Shown piece after piece: positions 45,307 to 54,194 of a stretch of DNA of 64,000 bases (positions are counted from its first letter, which is position 1; each line of letters opens with the position of its first letter). Origin of the DNA: an uncultured Dehalococcoidia bacterium (GTDB taxonomy: Bacteria; Chloroflexota; Dehalococcoidia; Lucifugimonadales; Lucifugimonadaceae); NCBI GenBank assembly GCA_951812795.1, contig OX638325.1:1512277-1576276 (forward strand), given 5' to 3'. Under the pieces are notes generated by a model. That model was not told the DNA's origin. It worked only from the letters and a program-made list of their open reading frames with translations, and did no database searches. Made by a program: the position numbers and the translations under genes.

Positions 45307-46326
45307 CTAACTTGTACGAAAATAACCGACTTGTCCGGTCGCCCACGCCTTGATGAGGTGGTGAGCAATCGCGATGGGTCCGGGAACACGTAGTTGTTCG
45401 TTTTTCTCAGCCAGCGCGAGACGGACTTCCTCTCGGTCCCACCACCTCACATCGGTCATCTCAAAGTCGTCGATATCGATGTCGGTGGTCAGTGCCTCGG
45501 AGTGGCTGCCGATCATCAGCGAGGACGGAAATGGCCACGGTTGAGTCGAGTGATATTGCACGCGACCGACCCGGATTCCCGCCTCTTCCATCACCTCTCT
45601 GCGGACCGCTTCCTCCATCGATTCGCCTTGGTCCATAAAGCCTGCCAGAGCAGAGTACATCCTCATCGCACTGAGACGCCCGGCGGACTGTCCGAGAAGG
45701 CATCTATCGCCATTAGTTACAACGGTTATGACCACCGGATCAGTGCGCGGAAAATGTTCTGCTTTGCAGGCTGTGCACTGACGCATCAAGCCGCCCCGAC
45801 GCATCGCAGTCGCCTCGCCACATCGCGCGCAGTAGCCGTGCGTCGCGTGCCAGCCAAGGTTGGCGCGCGCTTGGGCAATGATACCCGTTTCTTCACCGGA
45901 GATGAGCACAGCCGATTCGCGCGCGTCGCAGATTTCCAGACCGAGCTCCGCAGTCTTCGCATTCGAAATATCGTCCGATCCTTGCCGCGCACCGCCGTTA
46001 AGGCTCCACGCAACCAACGGGTCGCCGTCGGAATTGACACCAAGCAGCGTGGTGTGTTTCGGCTCAACGTCAACGATCCCTTGTGCAGATTCATAGCTAA
46101 GCCAACCCAGCTTGGCCGAACTGTCGTCAACGATAGAAATCAACGGATCGAGCCCGGCGAGTATGAGAACTCGGGCGCTGGCAGATCGCATGAGGTCATT
46201 GATTTTCGTTTCGTCGCGCCGGAGCGCGTCGCCTCGGTCGATGGAGTTGCCGGCGAATGTGTGAGGCGTTTCTCTTCGGTTCAAGATCGGTACACCGTTG
46301 AAGATTCTTGGTAGATTTGCAAACAT
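45307..46326 (-). CDS. nudC: NAD(+)/NADH diphosphatase, Nudix
   Basis: A 339-residue NudC-type protein. The zinc ribbon is CARCG then CTACK (C-x2-C and C-x2-C). The Nudix box is G-x5-E-x7-REVMEEAGI, seen as GFMDQGESMEEAVRREVMEEAG. The SQPWPFP motif after it (here TQPWPFPSSLM) is diagnostic of NudC. It hydrolyses NADH or NAD and may decap NAD-RNA. I chose the ATG at 46326 since upstream in-frame sequence to 46827 overlaps the divergent M28 gene. C-terminal residues YFRTS end at 45307. Confidence 0.92.
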   Translation of the reverse strand: MFANLPRIFNGVPILNRRETPHTFAGNSIDRGDALRRDETKINDLMRSASARVLILAGLDPLISIVDDSSAKLGWLSYESAQGIVDVEPKHTTLLGVNSDGDPLVAWSLNGGARQGSDDISNAKTAELGLEICDARESAVLISGEETGIIAQARANLGWHATHGYCARCGEATAMRRGGLMRQCTACKAEHFPRTDPVVITVVTNGDRCLLGQSAGRLSAMRMYSALAGFMDQGESMEEAVRREVMEEAGIRVGRVQYHSTQPWPFPSSLMIGSHSEALTTDIDIDDFEMTDVRWWDREEVRLALAEKNEQLRVPGPIAIAHHLIKAWATGQVGYFRTS

Positions 46327-46381
46327 CACTTTACCCGCGTTCGTATGTGGATACAACGGCTCGATAATTGAAAGTGATCTG

Positions 46382-47899
46382 ATGATTCGAATTTCTCGAA
46401 ACCCCATTCTGCGATCGGCGATCGGCGCAGTAGCAGCGATCAGCGCCGTGTTGGCGATCGCATGCACGTCGGATGCGGTACCTACGGCGATGGCAATAGT
46501 TCCGACGAAGGATCCGACAACAGTCCCGACCGCCACTCTGATTGCCCCGACCGCGCCCGTGGACACGCCAGTGCCGCCAACACCAGTTCCAACGGCAACG
46601 GCGGCGGCGGCAACGGCCGGTCCAACGGTTGCGCCGACCGCGACGATTGCGAATTCAATCCGGGAAGTTTCTATCGTCAATGCCGATGACTTCGAGTCGC
46701 TCATTAGTAAGGCGTACGAATTGACCATCATGTTGGCCGAAGAAATGAGTCCTCGGCAAAGCGCCACAGAAGAGGAACTTCGAGGCGCCATGTTCCTCTC
46801 GAACGAGATGGCAGATTTCGGATACATGGTTGAGATTCAGGATTTCGAGGTTACCGAAGCCACTTCCAGCGGATCGCTTGAGGTGCTGACCCGATCTGGC
46901 GGCAGCGAGCCGAGCGTTTCCTTTTCTAGGCGAGATGGCGATACACCGCGAATCTTCTTCCTACCGTTCGAACCATTCAAGATCGGTCAGACACAGGGTG
47001 AGATGGTGTTCGCTGGTCTTGGCGACGGCGACGATTTCGAAGGAGTTGACGTTAACGGCAAGATCGTCCTGATGGAAAGAGGGACGCTGACGTTCGAAGA
47101 TAAAGAGACGAATGCCGCCGACCGCGGTGCAATCGGGGTGGTAGTTTTCAACAACGAACCAAGGTTCTATTTCGGCGGAAGATTGGCGGAGGAACCAGAA
47201 ATCTTCGCCGGTGGAATCACGCAAGCCGACGGAAGGAGGCTCCGAGATGCATTGGACGACGGCAACAATGTGACCGCGGAACTCTTGGTCTACCCGACCG
47301 GCAACGGACCATCACGCAACGTGATCGCGGAGCTTAACAACGAGATTGCAGATGACCCCGTAGTCGTGATCGGTGCACATTACGACACCACGCCTTGGTC
47401 GCCGGGCGCGAACGACAACGGTAGCGGCATGGCAGCCGCCTTGATCGTGGCGGAGGAACTGGCGGACGAAGAGTTACCCTTCGATTTGCGCTTCATCTTT
47501 TTCGGTTCGGAAGAGACCGGGCTGCACGGCAGCAACTACTACGCAGGAGAGTTGTTACAGACGGAGGTTGATCGGATCTTGGCGATGGTGAACTTGGATG
47601 TAGTGGCGACGGGAGAATTAGAGGTTTTTGGGGATGAGACGCTAACTGGCTATGCGAAGAGTGTTGCAGAGGGGTACGGCGTAGCTCTGGCGGTGGCAGA
47701 GCCGTTTGAATGGGGGGCATCAGATTACGCGGGGTTTGATGAACGGGGGGTGCCGTTCATCATGTTTTATGCGGACGAGTTGGACTACATCAACCATCCT
47801 TCTGACACGGTGGAACACGTTGATGCGGAACCGTTAGGTGGGACTGTTTTGACGGTGTTGGGTCTCGTTGCGCAGTTGGCGGATAGTATCGAGGAATGA
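46382..47899 (+). CDS. M28-family zinc aminopeptidase, lipoprotein
   Basis: A 505-residue exported peptidase. A lipoprotein signal (about 1-27, LAIAC lipobox) is followed by a Pro/Thr/Ala-rich linker (about 30-90) seen in other lipoproteins of this window. A PA-like insert is at about 225-300 (GKIVLMERGTLTF). The M28 zinc set is H in GAHYDTT, D in GANDNGSG, E-E in GSEETG, D in VNLDVV and H in INHPSDTVEH. It likely trims peptides at the cell surface. The start is the ATG at 46382, with weak SD. Translation is coupled to folB (four-base overlap). Confidence 0.9.
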   Translation: MIRISRNPILRSAIGAVAAISAVLAIACTSDAVPTAMAIVPTKDPTTVPTATLIAPTAPVDTPVPPTPVPTATAAAATAGPTVAPTATIANSIREVSIVNADDFESLISKAYELTIMLAEEMSPRQSATEEELRGAMFLSNEMADFGYMVEIQDFEVTEATSSGSLEVLTRSGGSEPSVSFSRRDGDTPRIFFLPFEPFKIGQTQGEMVFAGLGDGDDFEGVDVNGKIVLMERGTLTFEDKETNAADRGAIGVVVFNNEPRFYFGGRLAEEPEIFAGGITQADGRRLRDALDDGNNVTAELLVYPTGNGPSRNVIAELNNEIADDPVVVIGAHYDTTPWSPGANDNGSGMAAALIVAEELADEELPFDLRFIFFGSEETGLHGSNYYAGELLQTEVDRILAMVNLDVVATGELEVFGDETLTGYAKSVAEGYGVALAVAEPFEWGASDYAGFDERGVPFIMFYADELDYINHPSDTVEHVDAEPLGGTVLTVLGLVAQLADSIEE

Positions 47900-48282
47900 G
47901 CTCCTTCACACCAGACGGCGCACGCGACCGCTTGATCATCCGCGATCTCGAATTGCTGTGCGTAATTGGGGCCGAGGATTGGGAGCACCTGATGCCGCAG
48001 CGGGTGGTAGTGGATATCGAGCTGAAGGGGGATTTTTCGGCGGCAGCGAATTCGGATAGTTTGGCGGATGCGGTGGATTATCGGGAGGTCTGTACCAGTG
48101 CGATTGAGGTAGCGGAGGATGGAGTGTATCGGCTGTTGGAGGTTTTGGCGGATCGGGTTGCGCGGGCGGTTCTGGGAGTCAATGAGTGTATTGCGGAGGT
48201 CACCGTCGGGGTCTTTAAGCCGCTGGCTTTGGCGGGATTTGGGGAAGCGAAGGCGCGGGTGGAGGTGACACGGGGGCGGTAG
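47896..48282 (+). CDS. folB: dihydroneopterin aldolase
   Basis: A 128-residue FolB of the folate pathway, converting dihydroneopterin to 6-hydroxymethyl-dihydropterin and glycolaldehyde. Marks are IIRDLELLCVIGAEDWE, DAVDYREVC, YRLLEVLADRVAR and the Lys of GVFKPLALAGF. It starts inside the M28 stop codon region with a four-base overlap (ATGA). No other fol gene is adjacent. The usual FolB is about 120 residues; the N terminus here has a short extension of about 10. Confidence 0.9.
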   Translation: MSSFTPDGARDRLIIRDLELLCVIGAEDWEHLMPQRVVVDIELKGDFSAAANSDSLADAVDYREVCTSAIEVAEDGVYRLLEVLADRVARAVLGVNECIAEVTVGVFKPLALAGFGEAKARVEVTRGR

Positions 48283-48400
48283 GTTTCGCCATTGGTTGGG
48301 AACGAAACGAGAGGCGCAGGGTAGAGTTCTTTTGTTGATGGTTTTCAGCAGGTATAGAGTTCCGCGCTGACATTCACGGATATAGCGTAGGTGATATATT

Positions 48401-48736
48401 ATGGTTGCCAAAGATTGGACGGTGGAGACGCTGAATTCGACCGTTGATCGTGAGATCGGGGCGTTGCCGGCTGACATGCGCATTCGGCTTCAACGATTCA
48501 GGGGGCTTGTTGAGGAGTTCGGGTTCGATGGTGTACCGCCGAATTCCTTGCGTAAGCTTCGGGGCCCACTGTGGGAGTTCCGCATCACCGGCCGAGATGG
48601 GATTTCACGTGCGCTATATGTCACCGCCCATAACAGACGCGTAGTAATCGTTCGTGTGTTCGTCAAAAAGACCCGACGCACACCTACAAGGGAGATTGAA
48701 TTGGCACTTAGACGTGCTAGGGAGGTTTCAAGATGA
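48401..48736 (+). CDS. HigB/RelE-like toxin, phage Gp49-like
   Basis: A 111-residue protein with the RelE-type core: RLRGPLWEFRITGRDGISRALYV and VVIVRVFVKKTRRTP, then a Glu/Arg helix. This is the Gp49-like (DUF891/HigB) branch, in which toxins cleave translated mRNA. The toxin precedes the antitoxin, as in higBA systems, with a four-base overlap. AGGTGA lies 6-7 bases before the ATG at 48401. Confidence 0.85.
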   Translation: MVAKDWTVETLNSTVDREIGALPADMRIRLQRFRGLVEEFGFDGVPPNSLRKLRGPLWEFRITGRDGISRALYVTAHNRRVVIVRVFVKKTRRTPTREIELALRRAREVSR

Positions 48737-49104
48737 CTAAACTCTCTGATCTGCACAAAGAGTGGATGAAAGATCCTGAGTACCGTGAGGAGTGCGAAGC
48801 TTCGCAACCCGCGTTTGATCTGATGCGTGCGCTCCTGCGAGCTCGCCTTAGTTCTGGACTCACTCAGACAGAGGTAGCCGAACGGATTGGAACAACCCAG
48901 TCAGCGATCGCACGGCTCGAAGGTTGGTCGTCGAATCCTTCGGTGAACACTTTGCGTAAGTACGCTGAGGCGACGGGCACACGCTTGAAGATCAGTTTTG
49001 AGCCCATCGAAGTAGAGGCGGCTGAATCCGAATCGGCGGCGATCCAACCCGAAAAGAGCGAGATCCAACAACCGGAAACTGAATTGGCAGCGGCGCTGGA
49101 TTGA
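48733..49104 (+). CDS. XRE-family antitoxin, HigA-like
   Basis: A 123-residue protein with a helix-turn-helix at about 35-85 (LRARLSSGLTQTEVAERIG, TTQSAIARLEG, NPSVNTLRKYAEATG). The C-terminal tail of about 35 residues is Glu/Ala/Ser/Gln-rich. It partners the toxin encoded directly before it and probably represses the operon. Start ATG at 48733 inside the toxin's last codons. Confidence 0.85.
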   Translation: MTKLSDLHKEWMKDPEYREECEASQPAFDLMRALLRARLSSGLTQTEVAERIGTTQSAIARLEGWSSNPSVNTLRKYAEATGTRLKISFEPIEVEAAESESAAIQPEKSEIQQPETELAAALD

Positions 49105-49189
49105 TCAGGCTGCCGGGCGAATACCCACGCCGCTCGCCGTATAATCCACCGCAGACTATCAACAACCCAGCGCGAGGCAACTCCAACCC

Positions 49190-49972
49190 ATGAAAATCCT
49201 CCTAGTCGGCGGTTCCGGACACGTCGGCACCTTCATCACACCATACCTCCGCGAAGTCCACGATCTCCGCGTTCTCGATCTCGCTCCGCCGCGCCACGAC
49301 GGTATTGAGTTCGTCAAGGGCTCTGTGACCGATACTGGCGCCATCAAAGAGGCCGTCGACGGAGTCGACACGTTCATCTGGCTCGTTATGCAGAGCCCCC
49401 AAGGAGGGTCAGTGACGGACCAAGACGAGAAGGTCATTCGCGAAAACTACACCGTCAACAATATGGGCCTTCATCTTTTCCTCTGGACCGGCTTCAACAA
49501 CGGCCTTCGCAACGGCGTCTACACAAGCACCATGAGCGTCCATTTCCGGTACCGCGACTGGTACCAGTCGGAGGACGAAATACCGCTCGACACCCCCAGC
49601 GCCTACGGACTGTCAAAAGGCTTCGGCGAACTCATCTGTCGTTACTTCGCCCGCCACTTCGACATGAACCTCGCCGCCTTGCGTATTACTGGCCCCCGTA
49701 CCCGCGAGCAGTGGATCGACTACCGAAGCGCACAGCACGAAGTAGACCCGAGCGGCGCGAGGCCTCTCCTAGTCACCGACGAAGAGGACTTGGCGAACGC
49801 CTACATGGCCGCCGCCGAGTTCGTGCAGATCGGACATGGATCGTTCGAGCCTTTCTTCATCGCCGGCGACGAAGACCAGGTCGAGCACAATCTCACAAAA
49901 GCCGAGCGGGTCTTGGGTTGGAAACCTCGGACGCATCTCAAGATCGAGGTGCCCAAGGTGCACGGTGCGTGA
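49190..49972 (+). CDS. NAD-dependent epimerase/dehydratase
   Basis: A 260-residue extended short-chain dehydrogenase. GGSGHVG (residues 7-13) is the NAD site, and YGLSKGFGELICRYF gives the catalytic Tyr and Lys. The middle part TSTMSVHFRYRDWYQSEDEIPLDTPS and the RITGPRT segment are typical of sugar-nucleotide or sugar-acid epimerases. It is of the same broad family as 1411-2217 but only distantly similar. Substrate unknown. Start ATG at 49190. Confidence 0.82.
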   Translation: MKILLVGGSGHVGTFITPYLREVHDLRVLDLAPPRHDGIEFVKGSVTDTGAIKEAVDGVDTFIWLVMQSPQGGSVTDQDEKVIRENYTVNNMGLHLFLWTGFNNGLRNGVYTSTMSVHFRYRDWYQSEDEIPLDTPSAYGLSKGFGELICRYFARHFDMNLAALRITGPRTREQWIDYRSAQHEVDPSGARPLLVTDEEDLANAYMAAAEFVQIGHGSFEPFFIAGDEDQVEHNLTKAERVLGWKPRTHLKIEVPKVHGA

Positions 49973-49997
49973 CGCGCCTGCATAGGTGGAGGTGGCA

Positions 49998-50819
49998 ATG
50001 CACACACCTGACGCGCTCGAAGCATCCTTCATCTTCTTCCCGCAACCGCAGCTGCGCGGTGACCCGTCGCATGTCGGCCTCCAACACGAAGACGTTTGGC
50101 TTAATACTGACGACGGAAACAAGACGCACGCGTGGTTCATCCGAGGCGAGGGGAGCGAAGACCCGACATGTAATCGCATCGTGATGCTTATCACGCACGG
50201 CAACGGCGGAAACATCAGCGTCCGACTCGACCAATACCGCGAATTCGTGACGAGATTCCGAAACATCGACATTTTCGCCTTGGAATATCGCGGCTATGGA
50301 TTGAGCGAAGGCAGTCCGAGCGAAGAGGGCATCGCTTTGGACGCGCTCGCAGCGCGTCGCTGGATCGACGAGCGCATCCGAGAGGTTTACCAAGTGAACC
50401 CGACACTCGTCTACTTCGGACGCAGTCTCGGTGGTGCCGTCGCGACCCGACTCGCGGCAACCGAACCTCCGGATGCTTTGATTTTGGAGTGCCCGATATC
50501 TTCGATCCCCGATCTCGCCAAGACAATGACGCCATGGCGATTTCTCCCGGTCGAAAAGTTCATCCATAACCGCTTCGACGCGGTGTCTCACGCTCGAGAC
50601 GTGCGATGTCCATTACTAGTCATGCACTCTGAATTCGACGAAATCGTGCCGATCGAGTCCGGGAAAAAGGTCTTCGAGGCTGCTTCTGGACCAAAGCGGT
50701 TCTACGTGATCAAGGGCGCGCCGCACAATGGGGCGGATTACTACGACCCAGAAGGGTATTACGCGGCGATGGGGGGATTTTTCGCCGAATTTGACCTCAT
50801 GGAGGCCAACACTACTTGA
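49998..50819 (+). CDS. alpha/beta hydrolase
   Basis: A 273-residue alpha/beta hydrolase of the BEM46/YfhR kind. The oxyanion region is LITHGNGGN, and the nucleophile elbow is FGRSLGGAVA with the catalytic Ser. The acid is in HSEFDEIVP and the His is in GAPHNGAD. GGAGGT 4-5 bases upstream supports ATG 49998; a GTG at 49986 lies in that SD. No signal peptide. Likely an esterase or lipase of unknown substrate; it follows the epimerase by 25 bases and may be cotranscribed. Confidence 0.88.
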   Translation: MHTPDALEASFIFFPQPQLRGDPSHVGLQHEDVWLNTDDGNKTHAWFIRGEGSEDPTCNRIVMLITHGNGGNISVRLDQYREFVTRFRNIDIFALEYRGYGLSEGSPSEEGIALDALAARRWIDERIREVYQVNPTLVYFGRSLGGAVATRLAATEPPDALILECPISSIPDLAKTMTPWRFLPVEKFIHNRFDAVSHARDVRCPLLVMHSEFDEIVPIESGKKVFEAASGPKRFYVIKGAPHNGADYYDPEGYYAAMGGFFAEFDLMEANTT

Positions 50820-50875
50820 ATCTATTAACGAGGATGACTTAGGCTAATGTTCGGTACGTATTGTTTGGTATGATT

Positions 50876-50885
50876 CGAATATTCG
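50876..50885 (+). promoter_or_regulatory. CGAATATTCG palindrome before AbrB/PIN pair
   Basis: A perfect 10-base palindrome about 20 bases before the antitoxin ATG. A TATGAT box (50869-50874) directly precedes it, so the palindrome covers the expected transcription start, a good site for autorepression. The role is inferred. Confidence 0.5.
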
Positions 50886-50905
50886 GAATTCAAAGCGAGG
50901 GCAAC

Positions 50906-51124
50906 ATGCGCATCTCTGAGCGTGGCCAGATAACGATCCCCAAGTATCTGCGTGAGCGATTTGGGATGCATCACAACGTTGAGGTTGAAGTAACGCCGAC
51001 CGAACGAGGGCTGCTGATCCAAAAACGCATTGGCACGCAGCACCCAGTAGATCGAGTCGCCGGAATTCTGGACGGAGCTGACTTCGACATCGATGAATAT
51101 ATCGAGGAAATCAGGGGACGTTGA
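50906..51124 (+). CDS. AbrB/MazE-type swapped-hairpin antitoxin
   Basis: A 72-residue protein starting MRISERGQITIPKYLRERFG, the beta-hairpin signature of SpoVT/AbrB-like DNA-binding antitoxins (RGQ-x-TIP). The C-terminal tail is acidic (DGADFDIDEYIEEIRGR). It is followed by a PIN toxin gene with a four-base overlap. GAGGG lies upstream of the ATG at 50906; upstream in-frame codons to 50861 have no homology. Confidence 0.85.
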   Translation: MRISERGQITIPKYLRERFGMHHNVEVEVTPTERGLLIQKRIGTQHPVDRVAGILDGADFDIDEYIEEIRGR

Positions 51125-51525
51125 TCACGGCGATCGACACAAACGTCCTGCTGGATCTTTTTCTGACGAAATCGCCTAATCATTCACAGTCGCGAGATTG
51201 GCTCAGAACAGCCTATGAACAAGGCGCGATGGTGGCTTGCGACATCGTGTACGCCGAGTTGGTTCCTCATTTTGCGGACCGCTCATCGTTAGACGATGCC
51301 CTTCGAGAGATCGGCGTCGCGCTCTCGTCATTAGATTCCTCGATTGCTTATGAGGCAGGATTGCGTTGGAAGTTGTATCGCGCTGCGGGAGGACCGCGGG
51401 AGCGCGTATTGACCGATTTCCTGATCGGCGCTCACGCACTGGCATCTGCGGATGCTTTCCTCACACGCGACCGCGGATTCTTTTCCACGTATTTTCCTGA
51501 ATTGGAACGCCCCGCGGTCTCGTAA
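51121..51525 (+). CDS. PIN-domain ribonuclease toxin, VapC-like
   Basis: A 134-residue PIN domain: D6 in AIDTNVLLDLF, Glu in VYAELVPHF, Asp in LTDFLIGAHA and Asp in FLTRDRGFF. The start is TTG at 51121 overlapping the antitoxin stop (TTGA), so expression depends on coupled translation. The pairing of an AbrB-type antitoxin with PIN is common. Convergent with the ABC permease gene downstream. Confidence 0.88.
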   Translation: MITAIDTNVLLDLFLTKSPNHSQSRDWLRTAYEQGAMVACDIVYAELVPHFADRSSLDDALREIGVALSSLDSSIAYEAGLRWKLYRAAGGPRERVLTDFLIGAHALASADAFLTRDRGFFSTYFPELERPAVS

Positions 51526-51538
51526 CACCTTCCAGAAA

Positions 51539-52657
51539 TTACTCCCACCTAAACGCCTTAACCGCCAGCACGAATGCGATCGCCGCCCAAACTAACAGCC
51601 CCAACAGCGACGCTCCTTGAACAACCAACGTCTCTCCGCTATTGACCATCGCTCGCATCGCGTCCGCAAGGAAGGTAAGCGGAAGCCATCTTGCGATGGC
51701 GACTACCCAGTCGGGGATGACGGAGTGCGGGATGAAGACGCCGGATAGGAACATCATCGGCAACGTGATTATGTTTGCTAGCGGCGCGGCCGTGTTCTCT
51801 GTCTTAGCGATGCCAGAGACAGCTAGTCCGAGCGCTGCGAATCCGAACCCGCCGAGGATGATCAGTGGAATAACTTCGAGCCAGAACATCGCGTAGCCGG
51901 GCGAGACTTCGACGCCGGATACGAAGATGCCGACGAGCAGGAGGACGTATGTCTGCATGATGAGCAGCAACATTCGAGTGAAGAGCAAGCCCGCGAGGTA
52001 GTGTCTGGGATTGATTGGCGTAGCGTGTAGCCTCTTCAAGACGCCTTGGTTGCGGAGTCTTACAAGGGTGAAGACAAGTCCGAAGAGGGCGCTCTGCATT
52101 ATGGAAAGCGAGACGATGCCGGGGACGACAAATCCTTTGTAGCCCTGGCCACGTCCGGCGACTTCGGTGAGCGACACCGTGGCCCAGTTTTCGACTCGGT
52201 ATTCGGGTGGGACATCAGCGACAGTCTTGAAGACGCCGTCCAAAACTTGCGCCAAGATGGTGCGCGCTGCCTCCGCTTCTTGCGCGCTTCTGCCGTCATA
52301 CGTCAGATCGATCACAGAAGTCGAGCCAGGTTCGCCGAAACCTTCCGGGATCACCATCACTCCAGTGATATCCCCTTCGAGGATGTCGGCCCGCAAAGTG
52401 TCTTCGGCCTCGGATTCGGGGACATTGAAGAGAGGCTCGCCATCGAACTCGCCTTTCAACACCGAGACCAATACCTTGGATGCATTGTTATTCGCGTTGT
52501 CTACGATGCCTATTTCGGGCGGTTCGAATCCGCCGAAGTTGAAGAGACCGAAGACAACCATCATCACGGTCGGGAACGCGAGCGTCCAGAATAGCGCCGC
52601 GCGGTCGCGCAAGAACATTTTCAACTCGGCAATTATGAACGCTTGGTAAATTTGCAT
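51539..52657 (-). CDS. ABC-2 type transporter permease
   Basis: A 372-residue permease with about six membrane helices: one near 20-40, then an extracytoplasmic domain of about 130 residues (about 45-175), then a cluster from about 180 to the end. The C-terminal part contains GVFIPHSVIPDWV, typical of the DrrB/ABC-2 group. With the ATP-binding protein encoded upstream it would form an exporter of a drug, lipid or polysaccharide. It starts at ATG 52657. A palindromic repeat lies in the 70-base spacer between the two genes. Confidence 0.88.
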   Translation of the reverse strand: MQIYQAFIIAELKMFLRDRAALFWTLAFPTVMMVVFGLFNFGGFEPPEIGIVDNANNNASKVLVSVLKGEFDGEPLFNVPESEAEDTLRADILEGDITGVMVIPEGFGEPGSTSVIDLTYDGRSAQEAEAARTILAQVLDGVFKTVADVPPEYRVENWATVSLTEVAGRGQGYKGFVVPGIVSLSIMQSALFGLVFTLVRLRNQGVLKRLHATPINPRHYLAGLLFTRMLLLIMQTYVLLLVGIFVSGVEVSPGYAMFWLEVIPLIILGGFGFAALGLAVSGIAKTENTAAPLANIITLPMMFLSGVFIPHSVIPDWVVAIARWLPLTFLADAMRAMVNSGETLVVQGASLLGLLVWAAIAFVLAVKAFRWE

Positions 52658-52684
52658 GGTCGTCGTTATAGCCCCTCATCCCGC

Positions 52685-52711
52685 TGGAATCCCGCCGGTG
52701 CGGGAATGACG
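52685..52711 (+). repeat. dRS3-like palindromic repeat copy e
   Basis: TGGAATCCCGCCGGTGCGGGAATGACG. Arms ATCCCGC and GCGGGAAT pair imperfectly but the ATTCCC/GGGAAT framework and ATGACG tail match the other copies. It sits between the two ABC transporter genes, where it could affect mRNA stability. Confidence 0.65.
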
Positions 52712-52727
52712 GTGATTTGGCGGTCTG

Positions 52728-53534
52728 CTACTCAACTAGACTCCGTCCCGTCAGATCGATAAAAACGTCTTCCAAAGTCAGTACACCATCCTTGCGCACC
52801 GATTCAGCACCCCGCGAATTCAGTTCATCGATAAGCACTTGCGGCGTGTCGTTAGCAACGATATTCCCGTTGTCAATCACCGCCACCCGGTCGCACAACA
52901 CCTCCGCCTCCTCCATGTAATGCGTCGTTAGCATGATCGCCATGCCTTCGGAGCGCAGGCCGTCAATGAGATCCCACATGTTTCGCCGTGCCTGCGGGTC
53001 AAGGCCGGTCGTCGGTTCGTCGAGAAACATCGCCACCGGATCGTTCACTAGCGCAACCGCGATCGACAAACGCTGCTTCTGTCCACCAGAAAGGTGTTTG
53101 TATTGAGACTTCGCCCGATTAGCAAGATCCACCTTGGCGAGCACCTCCTCAGCGTCGACGTCGGAGTCGTACAGAGTGGCGAAGAGCTGCACCGTCTCAC
53201 GCAGGTTCAAGTTGTCGAAAAACGCGTTCTGTTGCAGCTGGACTCCGATCATCGCCTTGACGCGCTTCGAGTTCTTGGTCACGTCCAAACCGTTGATGTA
53301 CGCCTCGCCGCTGTCAAGGTCGCGCAAGCCCTCGAGAATCTCAACCGTCGTCGTCTTACCCGCGCCATTAGGTCCTAACATCCCGAAGATCTCGCCCTGA
53401 TGAACCGCGAACGAGATACCGTCAACCGCGATCAGGTCATCGTAACTCTTGCGGAGGTCTCGGACCTGGATGACGATGTCGTTGGAATGCGACGGAGTAT
53501 CGGATTGGGTCGACAATTGATCCCCAGATGCCAC
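52728..53534 (-). CDS. ABC transporter ATP-binding protein
   Basis: A 268-residue ATPase. Walker A is GPNGAGKTTTV, the signature is LSGGQKQRL and Walker B is MFLDEPTTGLDP, with HYMEEAE as the H-loop region. Similar to DrrA-type drug or polysaccharide export ATPases. The start is GTG at 53534, sharing one base with the upstream MOSC stop (TAGTG), so the MOSC, ATPase and permease genes form one operon. Confidence 0.92.
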   Translation of the reverse strand: MASGDQLSTQSDTPSHSNDIVIQVRDLRKSYDDLIAVDGISFAVHQGEIFGMLGPNGAGKTTTVEILEGLRDLDSGEAYINGLDVTKNSKRVKAMIGVQLQQNAFFDNLNLRETVQLFATLYDSDVDAEEVLAKVDLANRAKSQYKHLSGGQKQRLSIAVALVNDPVAMFLDEPTTGLDPQARRNMWDLIDGLRSEGMAIMLTTHYMEEAEVLCDRVAVIDNGNIVANDTPQVLIDELNSRGAESVRKDGVLTLEDVFIDLTGRSLVE

Positions 53535-54091
53535 TAGGCATCGACCTTGCGAACAACGTCACCGACGCGAATCTTGCCAGGCCGAATTACCTTGGCATTC
53601 GCTCCGCGCCGCCGCTGTCGCATAGCCACCTCTCCGCTCACGAATCTCAACGCATCATTTCCAAAACGCGACGCGAACTTCACGCAACCCGTGTGCGGCG
53701 CCGCAGTTAGTTCGAGTACCGCCGTGCCGATGCTGAGCCGCGCTCCTGGAGGTAAGTTGTCGTGACTCAAGTCGATATCGACGAAAAGCTGATCGCCGGC
53801 CAGCTGCCACCGCGCCTCCTCACCCGCCACAGCATCGATCACGCGCGTGTTGATCAGTGTCAATTGTGCTTCCGGGTTGGCAGACCCATCCGCGGTGCTG
53901 CTGCTCCCTCGATCCAACCAGTTGTCACCAACCAATCCGCACTCCGCATCGATCTCGCCAGATTCATCCAACTCCCTTTCTCCCACGTCCGGTCGCGTCG
54001 AGATCATCTTGAGTCGCCCCTCGTCGGCGGGCGACGCCATAATGTGTTGGAGCGCCGATTCCAACTCCTGCAAAGTCGAATGCTTAACCAT
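53534..54091 (-). CDS. MOSC-domain protein
   Basis: A 185-residue protein with a MOSC domain (about 55-170): VGDNWLDRGS, QLTLIN, VDIDLSHDNLPPGARLSIG and the conserved Cys of PHTGCVKFASRFG. MOSC domains bind or deliver sulfur for molybdenum cofactor enzymes or process related compounds. It lacks the N-terminal PLP domain of MoCo sulfurases. ATG at 54091 is preferred over TTG at 54097. It is first in the operon with the ABC export genes. Confidence 0.85.
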   Translation of the reverse strand: MVKHSTLQELESALQHIMASPADEGRLKMISTRPDVGERELDESGEIDAECGLVGDNWLDRGSSSTADGSANPEAQLTLINTRVIDAVAGEEARWQLAGDQLFVDIDLSHDNLPPGARLSIGTAVLELTAAPHTGCVKFASRFGNDALRFVSGEVAMRQRRRGANAKVIRPGKIRVGDVVRKVDA

Positions 54092-54194
54092 AAGCAAAGT
54101 GTAAACTCATGGGTTGAATATCGGAACCATCTTCTGCTCCGCCGCGAGGAGTCGGCAAGAACGATTCCGAACCGACAACAAGGAGTCCAGGTAA

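Noticed and set aside
45394-46314. Plus-strand open frame of 306 codons opposite nudC.
   Set aside because: The minus strand has a full zinc ribbon, Nudix box and NudC motif.
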